Part shown: positions 1-7,150 of the stretch, piece after piece
Layout: the number at the start of each line of letters is the position of its first letter
How positions within the stretch are numbered: position 1 is the stretch's first letter
NCBI GenBank assembly: GCA_019694165.1
Contig: JAIBCL010000012.1
Coordinates: forward strand, 150,904-214,903
DNA: 64,000 nt
DNA from: Verrucomicrobiaceae bacterium
GTDB lineage: Bacteria; Verrucomicrobiota; Verrucomicrobiia; Verrucomicrobiales; Verrucomicrobiaceae
Direction: 5' to 3'
Program-made: the position numbers and the translations under genes
Notes under the pieces: generated by a model
Told to the model about the DNA's origin: nothing
Databases searched by the model: none
Seen by the model: the letters and a program-made list of their open reading frames with translations, nothing else

Positions 1-1267
1 TGATCGGCAGCACGATGGCCCAGCGGGCCTGGTCTTCGGGCGTGCGGATGTACCCGCGGTTGATCGGCAGGTGGCCGCTGTCGATGGCGGCGTAGTATTC
101 GTCGAAGTTCTGCGTGACGAGCGCAAAGCGGTCGCGCAGGCTGCTGAATGCGGTGAGGCCGATGCCGATCTGGTCGAACTGCACGCAGCACTGGTTGTGC
201 GCATACACCGAGTAGTCGCCCCGGCGGCGCGAAAAGACGCGGCGCAGATTCTCGAAGTAGCCGTAGTGGGCGAGCATCTGGATGGCCGACTGCTTCATGA
301 TGAACTGCTCTTCGTTCGTCGGTGCTTCCTCGGGCTTGATGGCCACATAGTTTTTCACCGCGCCCTGGTGGTCGCCGTAGGCTTCGACCTTCAGGCGGTA
401 GAGCTGGATTTCATGCACGCCGAGGTTGCAGGCCTGCTCCACGACATCGAGCCAATTTTCGAGCGTCTGGCCAGGGTAACCGAAGATGAACTCGATGTTT
501 ACGATGAAGCCGGCATCCATGCATTCCTTGATGGCCTGGAGCGCTTCCTGCGGACCGTGATGGCGGCCCATCTTCTTGAGGATGGTAGGATTGAGCGACT
601 GCACGCCGATCGTGAGACGGTCAACGCCGTACTCGCGCAGCATGGCGAGACGCTTCGAGCCTTCCGGGCCGATGAGCGTGTTCGGGTCCACGTCGTAGTT
701 GAACTGGCGGCAAAGCGAGAGGTCCACTTTTTCGCAGAAGCCGTCGAGGAAGCGGCGGCACTGGTCGAGGGTGAGGAAGGTGGGAGTGCCGCCGCCGACA
801 AGCACGGAGCGGGCTTTGATGCGATCGACACCGAGCTTCTGGCACCAGATGTCTGTCTCCTTCATGAAGGCCTCGAGGTAGCGACTCTTTTCGTTGAGCT
901 GCGGGCCGAGCTTCACCGGATAGTGGCAGAAGACGCAGTGCGAATTGCAAAAGGGGATGTGCGCATAAACATCGACCATGCCGTCCGCCGGAAGCTTGTA
1001 GCCGGCGAGCAGCTCGTCGTCCGTCATCGGCGGATACATCACGATCGGCGGATAGTGGACAGAGGGGTAGAAGTCGCCCTTCTTGTTCACGAGCCCGAGG
1101 TCGCGCAGTCGATGGAAATCCTCGACGCGGCCTTTCGCTTTTTCGATGAGGGCCTTGCGATCCGGCGGACCTACGTCGAGCAGGGGCGGCGGCTCGTGAT
1201 CGATCAGCAGCTTCGGATTGATGCCGTAGCGTTCGGCGGTCGTTTCTGGTGCGAGGGCAGTGTTCAT
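1..1267 (-). CDS. HemN/HemW-like radical SAM enzyme (C-terminus outside window)
   Basis: The minus frame is open from the ATG at 1267 to the window edge, giving 422 codons without a stop. The [4Fe-4S] motif CNSHCVFC lies at residues 107-114, preceded by YAHIPF and followed about 30 residues later by VGGGTPTFL and then GVQSLNP. These are signatures of the coproporphyrinogen III dehydrogenase-like (HemN/HemW) radical SAM family, which cleaves SAM to a 5'-deoxyadenosyl radical. The N-terminal 100 residues are longer than in HemW. The start overlaps the stop of the upstream radical-SAM gene by 4 bp (ATGA), so the two are translationally coupled. The family covers heme synthesis, heme chaperones and methyltransferases, so the substrate is not assigned. 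Confidence 0.85.
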   Translation of the reverse strand, partial: MNTALAPETTAERYGINPKLLIDHEPPPLLDVGPPDRKALIEKAKGRVEDFHRLRDLGLVNKKGDFYPSVHYPPIVMYPPMTDDELLAGYKLPADGMVDVYAHIPFCNSHCVFCHYPVKLGPQLNEKSRYLEAFMKETDIWCQKLGVDRIKARSVLVGGGTPTFLTLDQCRRFLDGFCEKVDLSLCRQFNYDVDPNTLIGPEGSKRLAMLREYGVDRLTIGVQSLNPTILKKMGRHHGPQEALQAIKECMDAGFIVNIEFIFGYPGQTLENWLDVVEQACNLGVHEIQLYRLKVEAYGDHQGAVKNYVAIKPEEAPTNEEQFIMKQSAIQMLAHYGYFENLRRVFSRRRGDYSVYAHNQCCVQFDQIGIGLTAFSSLRDRFALVTQNFDEYYAAIDSGHLPINRGYIRTPEDQARWAIVLPI

Positions 1268-2316
1268 TGCAAAGGATGGGTGGAGATGGTCATCTTGGCG
1301 TTGGCGACGGCATCAAGCAGGTGGTCGTTGCCGGGCGCGAAGCGCTTCGTGGAATAAATGGGGAACATGGCCTTGTAGTTCTCCGGCGTGCCGTCGTGGA
1401 TGGTGACGGTGTTTGCGCCGGCCATGAGGCCGATAAACTGGCCGCCCGGTCGGCAGCGTTCGAGGCAGCTGGTGGTGGGCATGAGGCGGTTCGGAAACAT
1501 GATGCGCATCAGCGCCATCAAGTTGAAGGCAAAGTCCACGTCGCCGATGGGCTCGTCGCGGTAACCACACGCCTCGCCGGGAATGAAAACGGTGCAACTG
1601 TTCATGGTGAGGTCAAACTCTCCCATGCAGATCAGGTCGTCGATGATGTCGTCGATGGTCTGGCCTGGCATGCCCACCATGTTGCCGGAGCCCGTCTTGA
1701 AGCCGATGTCCACCAACATCTTCAGGCAGCGCAGACGTTCCTCCATCGTGTCGGTGGGTTTCCACATTTCGTAGAGACGCTTGACGGAACTCTCGAACTT
1801 CAGGATGTAGCGGTCCGCACCTGCTTCCTTGAGTTTCACATACTGTGCTTCGCTGAGGTTGCCGAGGCAGAGGATCAACTCTTGATCCGGGTGATTCTGC
1901 TTCATCTCCGAGACGATCTTCGTGCAGGCTTCGATCCATGCCTTCGACTGATTCTCGCCCGACTGCAGCAGCATCACGCGGCGGCCGCGCTGGTAGAGGA
2001 AGTCGGCCATTTCGACCACGGCCTCGGGCTTCATCACATAGCGCTTTATGCCCGAGCCTTTTGCCATGCTGCAGTAGTGGCAGCCTTGCTGGCAGACGTT
2101 GGAGATTTCCACCACGCTGCGCGCCTCGACTTCCTCCGCCGGGAAGCACTCCGAGCGTCGCTGACGCGCGAGGGCGAAGAGTTCCTGCTGACCTTCGTCA
2201 CGCACCAGAAGAGCAGCCCGGAGAACCGAGCGCGAGAAGTCGCCTTTACGCAGGGAGTCCATGAAGGACATGTCCCGGGCGTGCGTGGAGGTCATGGGTT
2301 CGATTACACTGAGCAT
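1264..2316 (-). CDS. BioB/HydE-like radical SAM protein
   Basis: A 350-residue protein with the SAM-cluster motif CQQGCHYC at residues 75-82 and a TIM-barrel body with a GMPGQT segment. The C-terminal region (ALMRIMFPNRLMPTTSC, then GLMAGANTVT) resembles the BATS region of biotin synthase, HydE and ThiH-type enzymes. It is coupled by a 4-bp overlap to the HemN-like gene downstream, suggesting two radical steps in one pathway. The true BioB second-cluster cysteine pattern was not verified, so biotin synthase is only one option. Several in-frame Met codons near the start (residues 8, 16, 19) leave the exact start open. Confidence 0.8.
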   Translation of the reverse strand: MLSVIEPMTSTHARDMSFMDSLRKGDFSRSVLRAALLVRDEGQQELFALARQRRSECFPAEEVEARSVVEISNVCQQGCHYCSMAKGSGIKRYVMKPEAVVEMADFLYQRGRRVMLLQSGENQSKAWIEACTKIVSEMKQNHPDQELILCLGNLSEAQYVKLKEAGADRYILKFESSVKRLYEMWKPTDTMEERLRCLKMLVDIGFKTGSGNMVGMPGQTIDDIIDDLICMGEFDLTMNSCTVFIPGEACGYRDEPIGDVDFAFNLMALMRIMFPNRLMPTTSCLERCRPGGQFIGLMAGANTVTIHDGTPENYKAMFPIYSTKRFAPGNDHLLDAVANAKMTISTHPLQ

Positions 2317-2333
2317 AGGGAAGGTTGTCTTTT

Positions 2334-3242
2334 TTAGCTTGTCTGTTTGATCGGAGTGTAGAGCAGAATCAATGCGACGCCTGTCACCACGCTGATGGCC
2401 CCGACCACGGATCGGAGGCTGATTCTCTCTTTGAGGGCAAAATATGCAAGGGGAATGACAAAGATCGGTTCGGTGGAGTTAAGTGTATTGGCGAGGGCCA
2501 CATCAAGGTGTTTGATGGCGTAAACGGAGAACCAAAATCCCCCAAATGTGACCACGATCACGGCAAGCAGGAAGCGTGCGAAAAAACGCCCCTCCTTCAG
2601 TGGCGCAAGCCATCCGCCCATCTGTCCCGAGACAACTCCCGCTGCGAAGACGCCCGCCGTGCCCGCAGCCATGCGCACGAATGTGGCCTGAAGCGACGGC
2701 AGATGCTCCACCGGTCCTTTCGTGATGATGACCGACACGGCCATGCACAGCACCGAACCGAAGCCGAACGCCACACCGCGTATGGTGCTCGACTTTTTCT
2801 CTCCGCCGAGGTCCGCACTCAAGGCGACGCACACGCCCGCGATGATGCAGACGATGCCGGCCCAGTCCATCGACGACGGCATCTCCTGCAGAAACACGAG
2901 CGCCAGCAGGATCGTGAGCACCTGGCCCACCACCATGAGCACGAGCATCGCCACCGCGCTCAGGTCCTGAAGCGCCTTGAAAAATAAAATGTCGCCGATG
3001 GCGATGCCGATCAGCCCGCTGATCACAAGCTGCCGTAGCGCCGCGCCGTCCATCGGGGCGAATCCCGCCGCCAGCGCCGCGAGGCCGAGGAGCACCACGC
3101 TCATCGCGCCTTTTGCCAGCGTCATGCCGGACGATGACATTGCCTCGCCCACTCTCTTGAAGAGCACGGCACCCACGGCCCACGATGCAGCCGAGCCGAG
3201 GGCGGCGGAGATTCCTAGCAGCTTCTCGCCGGCAGAGTCCAT
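2334..3242 (-). CDS. EamA/DMT-family inner-membrane transporter
   Basis: About 302 residues with ten predicted hydrophobic segments arranged as two EamA repeats: first half from LGSAASWAVGAVLF, second from GVAFGFGSVLCMAVS, with the typical ending after NSTEPIFVIPLAYFALKE. This is the drug/metabolite transporter family; substrates cannot be read from sequence. I start it at the Met opening MDSAGEK. An in-frame extension to 3296 exists but is not hydrophobic and looks untranslated. It ends 17 bp before the radical-SAM gene, so it may share its transcript. Confidence 0.82.
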   Translation of the reverse strand: MDSAGEKLLGISAALGSAASWAVGAVLFKRVGEAMSSSGMTLAKGAMSVVLLGLAALAAGFAPMDGAALRQLVISGLIGIAIGDILFFKALQDLSAVAMLVLMVVGQVLTILLALVFLQEMPSSMDWAGIVCIIAGVCVALSADLGGEKKSSTIRGVAFGFGSVLCMAVSVIITKGPVEHLPSLQATFVRMAAGTAGVFAAGVVSGQMGGWLAPLKEGRFFARFLLAVIVVTFGGFWFSVYAIKHLDVALANTLNSTEPIFVIPLAYFALKERISLRSVVGAISVVTGVALILLYTPIKQTS

Positions 3243-3346
3243 GACAGCGTTGTTTTGGTCGTTTACGCATGGGGCCTGATTTCCGACGCGAGACAAAAAA
3301 ACTTATTCAGTCTTCTTGGCGCCGGAGCAGGCGTGCACTCCTTTCC

Positions 3347-3925
3347 TCAGCCATGTCGGTTGCGATACAGGCTGGCGTCGATCGCCTTCTTCATTGCATC
3401 TACGTTCACCGCCGAGCCGAGGAATTCACCGACATCGCGGATGCCTTTGTCGTCGCCGCTCATGATGGCGTTGTAATCGACGAAGAGGACCTGGATGTTC
3501 GCCTGGAGCGAGAGCCAGTTGCGCACCTTGTTGAGGTGGTTTTGGAAAAACTTGCGCATGTCGTCATCGCTCGGGCCTTTGTCGTCGAGCGTGCCACGGC
3601 GCTTCAGCATTTCCTTTTGCGAGGCGAGGATCTCGTCCATGTGCCGCGTCATGAAGATCACGCGATATTTCTGCGTCGCGGGCAGATCGAAGAGCAGCAT
3701 GGAGATCACCTTCACCACCTTGCCGACAGCTCCGGGCACCCATGAGGCGTCCTCCTTGAGCTTCTTCACGGCTTCGAATTCGAGATAGCCCTTCGGATTG
3801 TCCGCATCGGCGGCGCGCTGGCCATCCTGCACGGCTTCGATGCCGCCAGCGGTGATCATTTGCATCATCAGGGACGTGCCGGAACGCGGCAGGCCGGATA
3901 CGACCGTTACAAAATCGGCGCTCAT
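3347..3925 (-). CDS. Sulfotransferase-like P-loop protein
   Basis: A 192-residue protein whose N-terminus carries the sulfotransferase PAPS-binding loop, with strand VTVVSGLPRSGTSLMM at residues 6-21. A later RVIFMTRHMDEILASQ segment matches the 3'-phosphate-binding region. It is short for the family, which is usually 250-300 residues, so it is a minimal or divergent member. It sits 14 bp downstream of a 66-residue protein and a membrane protein in a three-gene minus-strand cluster. Acceptor unknown; a surface polysaccharide or lipid is a guess. Confidence 0.75.
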   Translation of the reverse strand: MSADFVTVVSGLPRSGTSLMMQMITAGGIEAVQDGQRAADADNPKGYLEFEAVKKLKEDASWVPGAVGKVVKVISMLLFDLPATQKYRVIFMTRHMDEILASQKEMLKRRGTLDDKGPSDDDMRKFFQNHLNKVRNWLSLQANIQVLFVDYNAIMSGDDKGIRDVGEFLGSAVNVDAMKKAIDASLYRNRHG

Positions 3926-3939
3926 GTGATTTGTTCGTT

Positions 3940-4140
3940 CTATTCGAGGTAACCGAGGCCTTGCAGACGCTTCCGCACTTCTTCTTCGGAATCCGCGCTG
4001 CTTGATGCAGGAGCGGTGGTTTCGAGAACGTGGATGATGAACTCCTCGGTCGAGGCGTGGCCGGCGACCTGGGCGGCTTTCTCCAGCCGCTCGTAGAGCT
4101 CGTTATCGATGGTGATTTTGTGACTGCGGCTTCCGAACAT
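3940..4140 (-). CDS. Small ribbon-helix-like protein
   Basis: A 66-residue protein starting MFGSRSHKITIDNELYERL, a strand-then-helix arrangement like ribbon-helix-helix proteins, with a second predicted helix (ASTEEFIIHVLET). It ends in an acidic linker and a helical tail closing in LGYLE. It lies between the sulfotransferase-like and membrane-protein genes with 14-17 bp gaps, implying one operon. It could be a small regulator or a subunit of a complex with its neighbours; no function is assigned. Confidence 0.65.
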   Translation of the reverse strand: MFGSRSHKITIDNELYERLEKAAQVAGHASTEEFIIHVLETTAPASSSADSEEEVRKRLQGLGYLE

Positions 4141-4157
4141 AAAAAGAGGATGGGAGA

Positions 4158-4994
4158 TTAGAATTCGACTTTGAAGGGCTTCTTGAGAGCGAAGCCGAAG
4201 ACGATGGATGCGATCAGCAGCACGATCAACCAGTGCATCTCGTGGCCGAACACTTTCATCTGCGCTGTCGGGTAGGTGACGCGAATCTCGGAGAACGGCC
4301 CGTCTGCCGGCAGCGTGGATTCATACGGGTAATAGACCTTGTCCCAGAAGCCTGCGGTGGCCTTCAGTCGCTCGGGTGAGACCTGCTGCAGGCGGCCACC
4401 GCCAGCGGCGATCTCCTTTTCCGCGGTTGCATTTCCAGCAGCGATCTTCATTGCGCCGGCCGCATCGCCTTCTGCTCGCACGCGCCAGACGAGTTCATTG
4501 TCTTTAAAGGAGCGCATCGCCTCGGTGTCCACCTTCAAGCCGGCGGGCAGGGTCAAAGTCGGCGTGCCAGCGGTGATGTCGGTGCCTTTTTCCATCTTCG
4601 CGACGACCGTCGCAGTCTCGCCTTTTTTCAGCGGTCGCCACTCGAAGTAACCGGCGAGTTGCGTGATCCACAGGATGACAATCGGCAGCATCACGATCAG
4701 CGGCTTCAGCGACGCGACCATGTAAAGCACCGTGCCGCCCACGACGCGGAAAAAGGAGCCGATGACTGCCAGCGGGTCGTCTTGAAACAGGCGGATCTCC
4801 AGCACCCGGGCCAGCAGACGATTCTTCGTGCGCTTGATCACCGCCTGATTGGAAACCAGCGCGTAGGCCGCCAGCGCGACGATGCCCATCAGCAGCGCAT
4901 GAACCAGCAGCACCCCGAGCGGCGGCAGAAAACCAAAGAGCCGGTTGATGCCGGACACGATGAGTTCGCTGATGCGGTTGATGAGGTCGATCAT
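4158..4994 (-). CDS. Polytopic membrane protein, function unknown
   Basis: About 278 residues from the chosen Met (MIDLINRISEL). A hydrophobic segment (LLVHALLMGIVALAAYALV) is followed by a basic stretch (KRTKNRLLARVLEIRL), then two more membrane segments (GGTVLYMVASLKPLIVMLPIVI), a roughly 120-residue soluble domain and a C-terminal membrane helix (WLIVLLIASIVFGFAL). The basic cytoplasmic loop after the first helix recalls DUF106/EMC3-type membrane proteins related to YidC, but this is only a topological likeness. It is the first gene of the sulfotransferase cluster. Confidence 0.65.
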   Translation of the reverse strand: MIDLINRISELIVSGINRLFGFLPPLGVLLVHALLMGIVALAAYALVSNQAVIKRTKNRLLARVLEIRLFQDDPLAVIGSFFRVVGGTVLYMVASLKPLIVMLPIVILWITQLAGYFEWRPLKKGETATVVAKMEKGTDITAGTPTLTLPAGLKVDTEAMRSFKDNELVWRVRAEGDAAGAMKIAAGNATAEKEIAAGGGRLQQVSPERLKATAGFWDKVYYPYESTLPADGPFSEIRVTYPTAQMKVFGHEMHWLIVLLIASIVFGFALKKPFKVEF

Positions 4995-5169
4995 TGGCAG
5001 TCTGAGAAGGAAAGGGGCGCCGATGAAAGCACGGCTCACAACCGCGCACAAACATCAAATAGCTTCGCGGATGGCTTCCGTGTAATCGACGCCACAACTA
5101 CTTTTCACGAGATCGACCATGATCTCATCGCAAATGCGCATCACGCCATATTGATCGACCTCGCCGGGA

Positions 5170-5481
5170 GTGACCTGCGATGCCGCGGAGTCAGGGGGGC
5201 AGCTTGAGGGCGTTGAGAACGTTCGCCCGTTCTCGATCGTCGTTTCAACGAGCAGGTCCACATCCTCGGGTCCCACCGGACCGCGAGGCCCCCCAAGGCC
5301 CGCCCTGCAATGCCCCCCAGGCCCGCCCGGAGAGGTCACCACCGCGGAGCTTACCGCCGCGCAGAATCCCAATGCGGTTTCGGGATTGACACAAACCGCC
5401 GATGCAAACTAATACCCGGCTCAGACGCAGCAGGTCGTGAACAAGCTCGATGAATTTCTCGCTGCATTGAAGCGATCCTGA
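5170..5481 (+). pseudogene. Decayed collagen-like (Gly-X-Y) protein gene
   Basis: From a GTG at 5170 the plus frame encodes a short Gly-X-Y stretch (GPTGPRGPP, then PPGPPGE) and a linker, then meets TAA at 5410-5412. The same frame continues past that stop for 22 codons (YPAQTQQVVNKLDEFLAALK) to TGA at 5479-5481. A short collagen-like run followed by a KLDEF-type amphipathic tail is typical of phage or cell-surface fibre-like proteins. The in-frame stop between repeat and tail suggests inactivation. The complementary strand also reads open here because proline and glycine codons are complementary. Confidence 0.45.
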
Positions 5482-5526
5482 ACCGGACCATTTGCCTCAT
5501 CCCAAACTCGCAGCCCCTGCCACCCG

Positions 5527-6597
5527 ATGAACCCTGATCCAATTGCAAACGCGCCCCGGTTTCACCCAAGGCAGAAACCTTCTGCCCCTGATCATGACCG
5601 GAGTGTTCCCGCCACACACATCCATTCGTGTGCCAAAATCAACAGGACTCCTTCCTGCGCCGGGATGCTTGCATTGCTTCTCCTGGTGTTCCTGTCCTCC
5701 GCGGGTTCAGCCCGGGCCGCGAACAATGGCATGGTCCACCAGATCCCGGCCAGCGAGTACAATGCTCTGCTCGATCTCTACAACAGCACCAACGGGCCAG
5801 GGTGGGCCGACAACGATGGGTGGCAGAACCCGAATGCCCTGCAATGGCACGGAGTGGTAGTGGAAGGCGTCGAGTATTTTGACAATGGGGACGTGAAGAC
5901 CAAAGGGCATGTGGACGCCATTACTTTCGACGCCAACCAGCTGACCGGCACCATTCCCTCGACGTTGGGCAGCCTCAGCGCGTTGAGGTTCTTGTACCTC
6001 GCCGGCAACCATCTGACCGGTTCGATCCCCTCATCGCTCGGCAACCTCGCGAAGTTGGAGGGCCTGAATCTCGGTGGCAATCAGCTCACCGGAGCAATCC
6101 CGAGCTGGCCCGCCAATCTTACGTCACTTGCGTCGATCCAGCTCGCGCAGAATCAACTGACCGGCGCGATCCCGTCTTCGATTGGCGACCTCGCAGCACT
6201 GGAGTTTCTTGATCTCGGCGACAACCAATTGAGCGGCCAAATCCCCTCCTCAATTGGCAATCTCCACTCGCTGAAGCATTTCAGCGCTGAAAACAACCAG
6301 CTAACCGGCGCGATCCCCACGTCCATTGGTGGCCTCGCTTCCCTGCAAGTCCTTTGGCTCCAAAACAACCAGCTGACCGGCCCTATCCCCTCGTCGATTG
6401 GCAATCTGGGGGCGCTTCAATGGCTGCGGCTTAACGACAATCAGCTGAGTGGCAGCATTCCTGATACGATCGGCAACCTGACGGCGCTCGAAATCCTCGA
6501 CCTCTACAACAACACGCTGAGCAGCTCAATCCCCGGTTCGATTGGCAATGGAGTTCGTCAGGATACACGCCCTGCCGATCCTGTTCTATTCCGTTGA
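5527..6597 (+). pseudogene. Plant-type leucine-rich-repeat secreted protein, 3' end lost
   Basis: The 356-residue product has a long N-terminus with a hydrophobic signal-like segment (MLALLLLVFLSSAGSARA, residues about 47-64), then an ALLDLYNSTNGPGW cap and at least eight 24-residue repeats of the form LxxLxxLxLxxNxLTGxIPSSIGNL. Such repeats mediate binding at cell surfaces. The repeats break off in the middle of a unit: GSIGN is followed by an unrelated tail of about 15 residues (GVRQDTRPADPVLFR) with no C-terminal cap or anchor. The break near 6550 coincides with the start of the island. The start is uncertain; an internal Met before the signal segment is plausible. Confidence 0.7.
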
Positions 6598-6848
6598 TAG
6601 TGTGCAGGTCTTTGCAGATCGGGGTTTCAAGTGATTGGCAGGAAATGGCAGGAATCGGAAGTTCTGATGTCATAACTTGTCATGTCATACTGCCGTCCTC
6701 CTGCAAGGAATTGCAAAGGTGTGATGAGGTGCAGGCAGTTTTCAAATCTGAAGGCGCTCTCGCAGCTTGTCCTGCAGCTCGTTGCGCAACGAACAGTGCT
6801 CAGTTGCACAGCCAGGCATTGAACTGCGTTGACATGTCTTCCTGAGCG
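6598..6848 (+). other. Non-coding junction at the left end of the island
   Basis: This stretch of about 250 bases has no convincing gene. It separates the truncated leucine-rich-repeat gene from the first HTH gene of the island. It contains one copy of the TTGCGCAA palindrome (6782-6789, arms extending to 6779-6792) that recurs in the phage-like parts of the window. No tRNA or clear attachment-site repeat was recognised. Confidence 0.4.
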
Positions 6849-7055
6849 ATGAACCCACCTCAAACGCCTCCTGATGCACTCACGGAAACTTCCATCGAAA
6901 CCACGCTCTGGACCATCGACGACGTGGCCCGATACGCGCGATGCAGTCTGCGGCACGTCACCACGCTTCGCGAGCAGGGCCTGCCTTACCGCAAGCTGGG
7001 TCACCTTGTCCGGTTCAGCCCGGAGGCAGTGAAGCGGTGGTTTGAGGGGGCGTAG
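6849..7055 (+). CDS. Small helix-turn-helix (AlpA/excisionase-type) protein
   Basis: A 68-residue protein: 25 disordered residues, then a MerR-like DNA-binding unit (TIDDVARYARCSLRHVTTL, then GLPYRKLGHLVRFSPEAVKRW). This is the helix-turn-helix-17 fold typical of excisionases and AlpA-type regulators. It closely matches the domain plan of the protein at 20411-20656 (LGCSERHIFNLRRRGLP, then VRFDLAAVRRW), so the two HTH genes bracket the restriction and signalling block. It could control excision or the restriction operon that starts 95 bp downstream. Confidence 0.75.
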   Translation: MNPPQTPPDALTETSIETTLWTIDDVARYARCSLRHVTTLREQGLPYRKLGHLVRFSPEAVKRWFEGA

Positions 7056-7150
7056 ATCCCAGGCACCTCACTCCGTGGCGGAAAGTATTGCTCTCGTTGT
7101 ATTCTCCGCTTTGATCCGCGCAGCCCTCTATCGCCTCGTATGCTCCTCGC

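Noticed and set aside
71..1357. Long open plus-strand frame of 428 codons
   Set aside because: It is the complement of the HemN-like gene; the product is Val/Ala/Arg/His-rich without motifs, while the minus frame carries CNSHCVFC.
5055..5372. Minus-strand collagen-like frame
   Set aside because: Gly/Pro codons are complementary, so both strands read as collagen; only the plus frame continues into a plausible helical tail.
6598..6848. tRNA gene or attachment site at the island's left end
   Set aside because: No cloverleaf arms or matching direct repeat at 32.4 or 44.4 kb were seen.
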